Assembly (NCBI RefSeq): GCF_042945595.1
Contig: NZ_CP168493.1
Span: forward strand, 806,001 to 870,000
Length of the DNA: 64,000 bases
From: Psychrobacillus sp042945595
GTDB lineage: Bacteria > Bacillota > Bacilli > Bacillales_A > Planococcaceae
Direction of reading: 5' to 3'
Part shown: one piece after another, positions 54,153-61,838 of the stretch
How the letters are laid out: every line of letters starts with the position of its first letter
Numbering within the stretch: position 1 is the first letter of the stretch
Position numbers and translations under genes: made by a program
The notes under the pieces: generated by a model
The model's input: only the letters and a program-made list of their open reading frames with translations
Databases searched by the model: none
Told to the model about the DNA's origin: nothing

Positions 54153-55399
54153 TGAAGCTTTGGACTGAACAGGAAACAGGAGAAAAGATTGTTGATATTA
54201 CATTAAGTTTAAATGAACAGGCTATGCATCTGTTTGAAACCGAAGTAACAACCGCAAGTTATAGTGACGTGAAAGCTACTTTGAAAACCTTTGATGAAAT
54301 TGGTTCTGCCATAGAAGAGGTTGAAAAGGCAGTACGGACTTTGGAAGGTCATCCTGGAGAATATCTGCGAGGCATGATTAATGGATTTAACTATTTTGCA
54401 AGAAGTATGCAAGGTGACAAAATTCCATATGATGAGCTTATTTTAAATATTCAACAGTTACCTTCGACGTTAATTTCAGATGAGCAGCTTGCACATGCGA
54501 AAGAGTTGGTGGAGGAAAGCTTAACGAATATTGGATATTCGGGATCATTTGCTGACAAAATTTCAGCGTGGAAAAGTGACACGATGATTGCACCAGAGGA
54601 AGTGGTGAATGTTGCGGAGAATTTTAGAGAACTTAGTAAAAAAGGTACTCTAAATCGAGTAATAGAATTACCTCCTGAAGATGGTGTTGATTGGATCAAA
54701 CCAATTCGTGGTGTTTTTTGGAGTGGTTATTCAAAATATACGGGAGATTATCGTGGTAACTTAACTTTTAATATCGATCGCCCATGGACAGAGCCAATTC
54801 TTGCACAAATAATGACCCATGAAGCATATCCAGGGCATCAAGCTTTCTACTGCCGATGGGATTATGAATTTAAAAATGGAAATTTACCGTTAGAAGCTTC
54901 TTATTATATGATAAATAGCCCTACTAATGCACTTTTTGAAGGTGGACCAGAAACAGCATTATCATTTTTAGGTTGGGATGATGTTGAGGAAGAAACAGAA
55001 GGTATTAGCGATGAGAAAAAAATGCAATATCGAGCGGCACGACATTTCCTAGATTATCAGCGTATGTATATGACGAATGCTTGCTATCTTTATAATCTTC
55101 ATGCTATGACGAAAGAAGAAGTCATTCGTTATATGATAAATGAAGGTGGAATAACTGAAATAGAGGCTAATAATTGTTTTCGTTTTTTCTCCCATCCAGT
55201 CCAAAAAACATATTATCCAAGCTATTATTATGGGCGCTGGATGATTGGAAACGCTTATGCGCAAACGCCGAAAACCTTACGAAATGAATATTATAAAATC
55301 TTGTATGATACACCTCATACGACAGAGACATTTGTGAAAGCAATCTCTCAGTTGCATAACAAAGAATTTGATTCGTTCAACACATTTAACCAAAAATAA
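54152..55399 (+). CDS. DUF885-family putative metallopeptidase
   Basis: A 415-residue protein with the DUF885 zinc motif H223-E-A-Y-P-G-H229 in MTHEAYPGHQAFY, a variant of HExxH, and mainly helical sequence. DUF885 proteins are presumed carboxypeptidase-like metalloproteases. It is somewhat shorter than the usual 550-600 residues, probably lacking part of the N-terminal region. No signal peptide. Translationally coupled to the creatininase-like gene and 14 bp from the M28 gene. Confidence 0.78.
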   Translation: MKLWTEQETGEKIVDITLSLNEQAMHLFETEVTTASYSDVKATLKTFDEIGSAIEEVEKAVRTLEGHPGEYLRGMINGFNYFARSMQGDKIPYDELILNIQQLPSTLISDEQLAHAKELVEESLTNIGYSGSFADKISAWKSDTMIAPEEVVNVAENFRELSKKGTLNRVIELPPEDGVDWIKPIRGVFWSGYSKYTGDYRGNLTFNIDRPWTEPILAQIMTHEAYPGHQAFYCRWDYEFKNGNLPLEASYYMINSPTNALFEGGPETALSFLGWDDVEEETEGISDEKKMQYRAARHFLDYQRMYMTNACYLYNLHAMTKEEVIRYMINEGGITEIEANNCFRFFSHPVQKTYYPSYYYGRWMIGNAYAQTPKTLRNEYYKILYDTPHTTETFVKAISQLHNKEFDSFNTFNQK

Positions 55400-55413
55400 A
55401 TGAGGTGATTGAA

Positions 55414-57162
55414 TTGAAACGAAATTTAACAATAGAAGAGAAGTTAATAGTAAATCAAATATCCAATGAGGAACTCTTATCAGATAATAGTGAAATTGCG
55501 AAAGAAGTTAGATTATCTGGTTCCATAGAAGAGTTAAGAGCTTTTCAATTCATTCAAAAAAGACTTGAGTCATTTGGTTTAAAAGCGGAAATTGAGTTCG
55601 ATGATGCTTATATAAGTATTCCTATTCAATCGAAATTAGAAGTTAACGGGGAGATAATAGATTCTATCACCCATTCTATGGCCAAAGATTTGAATAATGA
55701 AGAGCTAAGTGCAGAGTGTGTTTATCTCCAAAATTTAAATGAAGATTCTCTTAGATTAGTTAAAAATAAAATTGCGATTTATGACAGTATCGCTATTCCT
55801 GATATCGTAAAGCAATTCGAAGACTCAGGAGTAGCTGGGGTTATTTTCATTAACGGCCCCAATACTCATGAGATGATTGTTTCAAGAATATGGGGAAGTC
55901 CATCTGTTCAGGACAAAGATTTATTGCCTAAAATACCTGTCATTTCGATCAATAATAAGAATGGTGAAAAATTGCTTGATTTATTGAAAATAGCGAGTTT
56001 CAAAGCAATCATTTCTACTGAAGTTTGTTCTAGATGGATGAAGATACCAAGACTTATTGCTGATATTCGGGGAGATTATGAAACGGATCACTTTGTTTTG
56101 TTGTGTGGGCATGTAGATTCTTGGCATTATGGCGCGATGGATAACGGATCTGCAAATGCTTTAATGTTACAAGTGGTAAAAATTCTCGCTCAAAATAAAA
56201 CAAAATGGAAACGTAATGTACGTATTGCTTTTTGGTCAGGACATTCTCATGGAAGATATGCGGGTTCGGCTGCTTATTGTGATAAAAACTGGGAGGACTT
56301 GAGCGAAAATGGTGTCATGCATTTTTATGTGGATTCTGTTGGAGGTAAAGGAGCAAACATTTTTGTAGATAGTAATGCAATGGCCGAAACAGAAGATATC
56401 GCAATCGATGTGATTGGTCGCCTTACAGATCAATCATTTGTAGGTAAACGATATTCCCGTTCTGCTGATCAATCATTTTGGGGCACAGGAATTCCTTCCT
56501 TATATATGGGGATGGCAGAACATGAACTATCCCATGATCCTGCTTATAAAAATGTCCAAAAACTATTTGCAGGTACAAAGGGTGGGGGATTCGGCTGGTG
56601 GTGGCATACAGTGGAAGATACGATAGATAAGATAGATCCTGATGTATTAAGAAAAGATTGTGAAATCTACTTATTATCTCTTTATAAAGTGTTAACAGAC
56701 AACATTATTCCAATCAATCCTCTTAAAGCAGTAGAAGAAATTCATAAGCATCTATGTGATTATAAAGAAAAAGGGAAAGACATTGCTGATTTATCACTCT
56801 CGATAAATAGGGTAGATGAGATTAAACATAAGCTAAGAAAAGTGTTGGAAATAAAAGACCGATTGGAGTCAGATTCAGAGCATACTAGATTATTCAATGA
56901 TTTTCTACTTAATATATCTAAACTTCTCGTACCCATCAATTATGTTGGTGGCAGTATGTTTGAGCATGATTTAGCATCAACAACTGTACCGGTTCCATCA
57001 TTAGCATTGATCCATCTTTATACAATTGGTCTTAAAGATGAGGATTATTATTTGTTACAAACTGCGATTCGTCGACAGGTGAATTTTTTGAATTACGAGT
57101 TGAAGAAAGTGATTCGAGAAATAGACAGTATTAGGGAAATTTTAGTGGAAGTCTTGGAATAA
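55414..57162 (+). CDS. M28-family peptidase-like protein with PA insert and altered catalytic motif
   Basis: A 582-residue protein with a protease-associated-like insert (about 90-200) and an M28 core. H233/D235 (GHVDSWHYGAMDNGSAN) and D243 match the M28 zinc site. Where most M28 enzymes have a Glu-Glu pair in an EExGLxGS motif, this one has H277-S-H279 in FWSGHSHGRYAGSAAY. The site may use other ligands or another reaction. A late His (WWWHTVEDTIDKI) is in place. TTG 55414 behind GAGGTG is favoured over GTG 55405. Last of the peptidase genes, followed by a hairpin. Confidence 0.8.
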   Translation: MKRNLTIEEKLIVNQISNEELLSDNSEIAKEVRLSGSIEELRAFQFIQKRLESFGLKAEIEFDDAYISIPIQSKLEVNGEIIDSITHSMAKDLNNEELSAECVYLQNLNEDSLRLVKNKIAIYDSIAIPDIVKQFEDSGVAGVIFINGPNTHEMIVSRIWGSPSVQDKDLLPKIPVISINNKNGEKLLDLLKIASFKAIISTEVCSRWMKIPRLIADIRGDYETDHFVLLCGHVDSWHYGAMDNGSANALMLQVVKILAQNKTKWKRNVRIAFWSGHSHGRYAGSAAYCDKNWEDLSENGVMHFYVDSVGGKGANIFVDSNAMAETEDIAIDVIGRLTDQSFVGKRYSRSADQSFWGTGIPSLYMGMAEHELSHDPAYKNVQKLFAGTKGGGFGWWWHTVEDTIDKIDPDVLRKDCEIYLLSLYKVLTDNIIPINPLKAVEEIHKHLCDYKEKGKDIADLSLSINRVDEIKHKLRKVLEIKDRLESDSEHTRLFNDFLLNISKLLVPINYVGGSMFEHDLASTTVPVPSLALIHLYTIGLKDEDYYLLQTAIRRQVNFLNYELKKVIREIDSIREILVEVLE

Positions 57163-57249
57163 GTATTTTTCAAATAAGCGTAATTGAATCCAGAAAAGTA
57201 GTCTTTACCTCCTTTAGATTGCTTTTCAATTATATGGAATCTTTATATA

Positions 57250-57294
57250 TGAAGACCTTTAAGGTTGTCAAAACTTTAAAGGTTTTCTTCAAAT
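57250..57294 (+). terminator. Possible terminator between the M28 and asparaginase genes
   Basis: Imperfect hairpin gaagacctttaa / tttaaaggttttcttc with a loop around ggttgtcaaaac. It may reduce transcription into the asparaginase gene. Confidence 0.45.
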
Positions 57295-57314
57295 TAATTA
57301 TAGGACGTGAAAAG

Positions 57315-58325
57315 ATGAATGCTGCAAACTTAGTTAATGTCATGCGAGGAAATCTTATAGAAAGTAAGCATCTTGGTCATATTGCTATAGTAGATTATAC
57401 AGGGAAGTTAATTGCTTCAAAAGGAAACATAAATTCCATCATATTTGCACGTTCCTCTATGAAGCCTTTACAAGCCATTCCTATTATTGAAACAGGAGCA
57501 TATGAATCATACCAATTGGAACCTGCCGATCTATCCTTATGTTGTGCTTCCCATAACGGGGAGGAACAGCATACTGATCGAGTTATTTCTATATTAGAGA
57601 AAGCGGATTTAGTGGAGAGTAGTCTACAATGTGGTACGCATATTCCTAGATGGGAAGAAGCTTACAAGAAAATAATAATGGAAAATCGAAAAGTCACTCC
57701 TGTCTACAACAATTGTTCGGGAAAACATAGTGGGATGTTAATAACGGCAAAACACTTAAATGAACCAATAGATTCCTATTACAATATGGAGCACCCCGTT
57801 CAACAAAGAATTTTACAAGTTATCAGTGAGTTAGCAGAAACTCCTAAAGAAGATATTCAAATTGGAGTGGACGGATGTGGAGTTCCGGTTCATGGAATAG
57901 CATTAGAGAAAATTGCTTTAGCCTATGCAAAAATGGCTAAACCAGATAATCTACCGAATAGTAGAAAAAAATCCGTAAGCCAAGTAGTTCATGCAATGAT
58001 GCAAGTACCAGAAATGGTAGGAGGAACAAATCGCTTTTGCACTGATTTTATGAAAGTAGTAAAAGGAAAAATGTTCGGAAAAGTAGGAGCTGAAGGAGTC
58101 TACTGTTTTGGAGATTTAAGAAGCGGAATAGGAATCGCGATTAAAATAGAAGACGGTAACAGCAGAGCTACTTCACCCGTTGCAGTTGAAGTGATGAAAC
58201 AATTGGGTATGTTGACGGGAGAAGAATTGAACGAACTAAAAGAGTATCATTTACCATCCATTAAAAATGCGAGAGACGAAAATGTAGGTTCACTTAATGC
58301 AGACTTTCTGTTGGATTATGTATAA
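57315..58325 (+). CDS. Type-II-like L-asparaginase of the thermolabile (Rhizobium AnsA-like) family
   Basis: A 336-residue hydrolase releasing ammonia from asparagine, by family. Characteristic blocks are ARSSMKPLQA, CCASHNGEEQH and NNCSGKHSGML with a conserved Cys, unlike the classical AnsB fold. ATG 57315 behind AGGACGTG is chosen; the frame is open upstream to 57219. It lies 150 bp after the peptidase cluster on the same strand. It fits a pathway that hydrolyses amide-containing products of peptide breakdown. Confidence 0.85.
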   Translation: MNAANLVNVMRGNLIESKHLGHIAIVDYTGKLIASKGNINSIIFARSSMKPLQAIPIIETGAYESYQLEPADLSLCCASHNGEEQHTDRVISILEKADLVESSLQCGTHIPRWEEAYKKIIMENRKVTPVYNNCSGKHSGMLITAKHLNEPIDSYYNMEHPVQQRILQVISELAETPKEDIQIGVDGCGVPVHGIALEKIALAYAKMAKPDNLPNSRKKSVSQVVHAMMQVPEMVGGTNRFCTDFMKVVKGKMFGKVGAEGVYCFGDLRSGIGIAIKIEDGNSRATSPVAVEVMKQLGMLTGEELNELKEYHLPSIKNARDENVGSLNADFLLDYV

Positions 58326-58695
58326 ATGTAACGAAGAAAATGAAATTAAAATGAATTACTAAATCACCGCATTGTTATTTTGGGGTGTTGCCCCAACCAA
58401 CAATGGCAAGTCCTTTTCCTTCGCATCATGCTGTGACTTGTTGATCCGTTCTTGTGCAGTAAGGATTCTCGTATTTTTTTCTTTTTTTATTAATCAAATA
58501 GTGTTCTGCAATGATGAGCAAATCCAAAAGTATTAAATTTAATAAAATTGGGAGAATATTGCCCTTAACAAAATAGGAGATATGCGTTTTGTAGTATATA
58601 ATGTAGAAAGAGAAGAAATGATTTCTACAGATAAACGAATAAAATTGATAAATCGATCATCTCATATAAATTGAAATTGAAGGAGTTTGGAGTAT
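58326..58695. other. Intergenic region with a possible gene remnant on the minus strand
   Basis: About 370 bp. The minus strand keeps an open frame ending at 58359 (RILTAQERINKSQHDAKEKD, then LPLLVGATPQNNNAVI) in a segment less AT-rich than its surroundings, with a stop and no start codon upstream. It may be the tail of a lost gene. The remainder is AT-rich and holds the upstream region of the HEAT-repeat gene. Confidence 0.35.
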
Positions 58696-59133
58696 TTGAG
58701 TAAAAAAATAATTAAAGATGAGTTGCCAGAGAATTATGAGGAACTAAAAAAAGCAGTCAATCGTACCGCTAGCTGGAGAGCACGCTACGATGCAGTTGAG
58801 GAATTAGGGAGATATAATACGAGCCAAGTTATTGATATTATGAACACGAGATTAGCAAATGATCCTGTTTATAAAATTCAAGAAGAAGCTTATCGTATAC
58901 TAATTGAGTTTGGACAAGATGTTCAATTACCTGCTCGTAAAAAATTTGAAATCGTCAAAGGGGCAAATAAAGTATTCTTACGAGTGAAGAAAAGTTTGCC
59001 GAAAGACCATACATTTGAAGAATTCGCTACAAAATTAAAAAGAATGCGAATCGATGTATATGATGCATATGAAGGCGAAAGAGGCCTTGAATGGTTAGAA
59101 AACGAATGGACTAACATCGGAAATAACAAGTAA
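58696..59133 (+). CDS. HEAT-repeat domain protein
   Basis: Small helical protein of 145 residues. Residues 25-75 (WRARYDAVEELGRYNTSQVI, then KIQEEAYRILIEFG) read as HEAT-type helical repeats, usually protein-binding. The C-terminal half is basic then acidic (EGERGLEWLENEW). TTG 58696 lies 10 nt after AGGAG; another in-frame TTG at 58687 is too close to it. Function unknown. Ends at the palindrome at 59154. Confidence 0.75.
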   Translation: MSKKIIKDELPENYEELKKAVNRTASWRARYDAVEELGRYNTSQVIDIMNTRLANDPVYKIQEEAYRILIEFGQDVQLPARKKFEIVKGANKVFLRVKKSLPKDHTFEEFATKLKRMRIDVYDAYEGERGLEWLENEWTNIGNNK

Positions 59134-59153
59134 AATATGGATATTGTGAATAT

Positions 59154-59212
59154 GTGTTACAAGTATGTTACAGGTGCCTGGCACCTGTAACATACTTGTA
59201 ACACTTTTTTAA
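59154..59212. repeat. Perfect 51-bp palindrome doubling as a terminator
   Basis: Perfect 25-bp arms (59154-59178 and 59180-59204) around a central T, followed by TTTTTT. Lies between the HEAT gene and the convergent IclR gene, where it can serve as the transcription terminator of the HEAT gene. Confidence 0.9.
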
Positions 59213-59946
59213 TGGCTCGATACTAGTTTTTGTGAGATTCGATTGCCTGTTTCGATTGCTTTTGTTGCTAGAAATTCAAGTCGTTCATCTGTGAGGTTGA
59301 AGCTGACGAATCCTATGCTAATAGCTCCAATAACTTGTCCAAAGCTGTCTTTTATGGATACTGCAATTGAGGATGTGCCTTCTGTTCTTTCAGAGTGGCT
59401 GGTTGCGTATCCTTGTTTTTTTATTTGATCGAATGTTTTTTTCATTTCAGTCATTTGGTCTGCAGATATGAGTTGGGACAATATACTTTCTGCTTTGGGT
59501 GATGGCATAGCTGCTAGCATCGATTTATTGGCAGCACCAATATTCATTGGTATGCGCAAACCCATTTGATCATAAATTCGAATTGGATTGTTCGGACTAT
59601 CAATTCTTTCTACAATAATCGCTTCTGTCCCAAGCGGCTTACTTAAATAGACGCTTTCCTCTACTTCTTTAGACAACTGCTCAATCTCCGGTCTAATCTT
59701 GCTAATATAATCCATTGAATCATACACTTGAAGACCATATTCCAACCAAATGAAGCCAAGTTTGTATGTTTTCAGTCGTTCATCCTGCTCAACCATTCCC
59801 TGTTTTATCATTGCTTGAAGTAGTCTGTGCATAGTGCTGAGAGGAAGTTCGCAAAGTTTGGAAAGATCAGAAATCGTTATTCCTTTTTCTGTTGCATGTG
59901 CTGCTAATACTTTTGCCACTGTCATCGCTCGGATGATCGATTGCAT
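59209..59946 (-). CDS. IclR-family transcription regulator
   Basis: A 245-residue repressor-type protein. Winged helix at about 5-60 (RAMTVAKVLAAHATEKGITI, LPLSTMHRLLQAMIKQGMVE) and the IclR effector domain from about 80 (SIAVSIKDSFGQVIGAISIG). ATG 59946 lies 8 nt after AGGAGG; the frame has an upstream GTG at 59955 that overlaps that site. It is divergent from the arginine-related operon at 60113 and most likely controls it through the palindromes at 60064-60100. Confidence 0.88.
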   Translation of the reverse strand: MQSIIRAMTVAKVLAAHATEKGITISDLSKLCELPLSTMHRLLQAMIKQGMVEQDERLKTYKLGFIWLEYGLQVYDSMDYISKIRPEIEQLSKEVEESVYLSKPLGTEAIIVERIDSPNNPIRIYDQMGLRIPMNIGAANKSMLAAMPSPKAESILSQLISADQMTEMKKTFDQIKKQGYATSHSERTEGTSSIAVSIKDSFGQVIGAISIGFVSFNLTDERLEFLATKAIETGNRISQKLVSSH

Positions 59947-60020
59947 GGAATGCACCTCCTAAATAGTAAAAAAATAAATTTACTATTTCAATATAGTAAA
60001 TAAAAAAGATTCTAAATATA

Positions 60021-60049
60021 TTGACATTGTAACATATTGCAATTATATT
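60021..60049 (+). promoter_or_regulatory. Sigma-A promoter of the guanidine-hydrolase operon
   Basis: TTGACA (60021-60026), a 17-bp spacer and TATATT (60044-60049). Near-consensus and correctly placed for the gene at 60113. Confidence 0.75.
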
Positions 60050-60063
60050 TTAAATATAAACTT

Positions 60064-60100
60064 TTCCGATATTCGGAAACGTTTTCCACTCAACGGAAAA
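60064..60100 (+). promoter_or_regulatory. Probable IclR operator: two palindromes downstream of the promoter
   Basis: TTCCGATATTCGGAA (60064-60078, 6-bp arms) is followed by TTTTCC-N7-GGAAAA (60082-60100). TTCCG/CGGAA dyads are typical of IclR-family sites. They lie just downstream of the predicted transcription start, so bound repressor would block elongation or open complex formation. Confidence 0.65.
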
Positions 60101-60112
60101 AGGGGAATTAAA

Positions 60113-60985
60113 ATGACCTATAATTCATCTATGTTTAGAAAGTTAGACCGTGTAATTGTCAAACATCCAACTGAAGCGTTCATTAGTCAAGCACATTTGG
60201 CTGATCAATGGACAGTGTTTAATTACTTACAGGAACCAAATTTTGAAGAAGCGGTTCGTGAGTATAAAGGATTCATTGAAATATTAGAAAAGCATGTACC
60301 TCAAATCGATTATCTTCCAGCAGCAGACACGGTCGGCTTAGATTCTATCTACGCACATGATCCAGTTAAATTCACACCAGCCGGAGCCATCATTCTAAAA
60401 TCTGGAAAAAAATTAAGACAACCAGAAGCAATTGTTTATAAAAAGTTTTTACAAGAAAAAGAGATTCCTATTATTGGCGAGTTAACAGGGGATGCAGTAT
60501 CAGACGGCGGAGATATTGTTTGGTTAGATGATAAAACACTTGTAGTAGGTCGCGGTTACCGTACAAATGACGAAGCAATTCTTCAATTAAAAGAAATGAC
60601 TGCTACATACGTAGATGAGTTCATCGTTGTGCAACTTCCACATGATCAAGGTGAAGCAGAATGTCTACATCTTATGTCTTTCATTAGTATGGTTGATAAA
60701 GATTTGGCAGTAGTGCATTCACCATTAATGCCAGTGTTCTTCCGTCAACTATTAATCGAACGTGGAATTCAATTAGTAGAAGTACCAAAAGCAGAATACG
60801 ACACGCTTGGATGTAATGTATTGGCTCTTGCACCACGAGTTTGTGTGATTGTAGAAGGAAATGAATCTACAAAACAACAACTGTTAGATGCTGGTGCAAC
60901 AGTCTATGAGTACAAAGGGCAAGAAATAAGTGTATTAGGTACAGGTGGACCAACATGTTTGACAAGTCCAGTTGTAAGAAACTAA
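60113..60985 (+). CDS. Arginine deiminase/amidinotransferase-like guanidino-group hydrolase
   Basis: A 290-residue beta-alpha propeller enzyme of the guanidine-modifying superfamily. Substrate-binding acidic residues in DSIYAHDPVKF, catalytic His in ECLHLMSFIS near 185 and nucleophilic Cys in GGPTCLTSP near 283 are all present. It should hydrolyse the guanidino group of arginine or a derivative to citrulline plus an amine or ammonia. ATG behind AAAAGGGG. The following DDAH-like gene starts 14 bp after its stop. Substrate specificity relative to that partner is unknown. Confidence 0.82.
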   Translation: MTYNSSMFRKLDRVIVKHPTEAFISQAHLADQWTVFNYLQEPNFEEAVREYKGFIEILEKHVPQIDYLPAADTVGLDSIYAHDPVKFTPAGAIILKSGKKLRQPEAIVYKKFLQEKEIPIIGELTGDAVSDGGDIVWLDDKTLVVGRGYRTNDEAILQLKEMTATYVDEFIVVQLPHDQGEAECLHLMSFISMVDKDLAVVHSPLMPVFFRQLLIERGIQLVEVPKAEYDTLGCNVLALAPRVCVIVEGNESTKQQLLDAGATVYEYKGQEISVLGTGGPTCLTSPVVRN

Positions 60986-60999
60986 AGGAGGAAAATAAA

Positions 61000-61767
61000 A
61001 TGAGTATATTTAAAAATGTGATCGCAAAAACACCAGGTAAGAGCTATGTAGGAGGATTAACTACATCAGATTTAGGGACACCGGATTACGATAAATTATT
61101 AGCGCAACATGAGGCTTATATTGAAGCGTTGAAAAAATGTGGAGTAGAAGTAACGCTTCTTTCACCAAGTGAAGAATTTCCAGATTCTACGTTTGTAGAG
61201 GATGCGGCAGTTCTTACAACTGATTTTGCTGTCGTTACAAATCCCGGTGCAGATTCTCGTAACGGTGAAATTATCGAAATTGAAAGCGCTTTAAAGTCTT
61301 TTTATAAAAAATTTCATTATATTAAAGGACCTGGAACACTTGACGGAGGAGATATTCTTCAAGCAGAGGATTGTTTCTTTATTGGGATTTCGGAACGCAC
61401 AAATGAAGAAGGCGCTCGCCAATTAAAAGAAATTCTAGAAGGAGAAGGTTTCGAAGCAACAATCATTCCACTTGAAAAATTCTTCCACCTGAAAACTGGT
61501 ATAGCTTATTTAGGTAACAACAAAATGGTCGTAGCAGGTGAATTTGTTGACCATCCAGCATTTGATTCATATGAAAAAATCGTGATCGGAAAAGAAGATG
61601 AGTACTCTGCAAACTGTATTCGTGTGAACGACTATGTCATTATTCCACAAGGATATAGCGAAACGAAACGCAAAATTAATGAAGCAGGTTTCGAAACAAT
61701 CGAATTAGATATGTCTGAAGTTCGAAAACAAGACGGCGGACTTAGCTGCTTATCACTAAGATTCTAA
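61000..61767 (+). CDS. Dimethylarginine dimethylaminohydrolase (DDAH)-like hydrolase
   Basis: A 255-residue guanidine-modifying enzyme. FPDSTFVEDAAVL matches the DDAH substrate-binding region, catalytic His is in FFHLKTGIAYLG and nucleophilic Cys in GGLSCLSLRF near the end. Bacterial DDAHs convert N-methylarginines to citrulline and methylamines. ATG 61000 follows AGGAGG. It is co-transcribed with the preceding superfamily relative, whose sequence differs enough to suggest different substrates. Confidence 0.85.
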   Translation: MSIFKNVIAKTPGKSYVGGLTTSDLGTPDYDKLLAQHEAYIEALKKCGVEVTLLSPSEEFPDSTFVEDAAVLTTDFAVVTNPGADSRNGEIIEIESALKSFYKKFHYIKGPGTLDGGDILQAEDCFFIGISERTNEEGARQLKEILEGEGFEATIIPLEKFFHLKTGIAYLGNNKMVVAGEFVDHPAFDSYEKIVIGKEDEYSANCIRVNDYVIIPQGYSETKRKINEAGFETIELDMSEVRKQDGGLSCLSLRF

Positions 61768-61770
61768 TAT

Positions 61771-61810
61771 ATTACAGGTATATTACAGGTGCCAGGCACC
61801 CGTAACAATT
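61771..61810. repeat. Partly decayed GTGCC(A/T)GGCAC palindrome
   Basis: Left arm TATTACAGGTATATTACAGG then TGCC, core centre A at 61794, right arm GGCACCCGTAACAATTCC that pairs only for its inner part. Located inside the operon between the DDAH-like and permease genes. Confidence 0.8.
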
Positions 61811-61838
61811 CCTAGGGGTTAAATGGGGGGAAAGTGTT

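Noticed and set aside
60074..60087. CcpA cre site (CGGAAACGTTTTCC)
   Set aside because: Three mismatches to the cre consensus, and the bases are better explained as part of the IclR-type palindromes.
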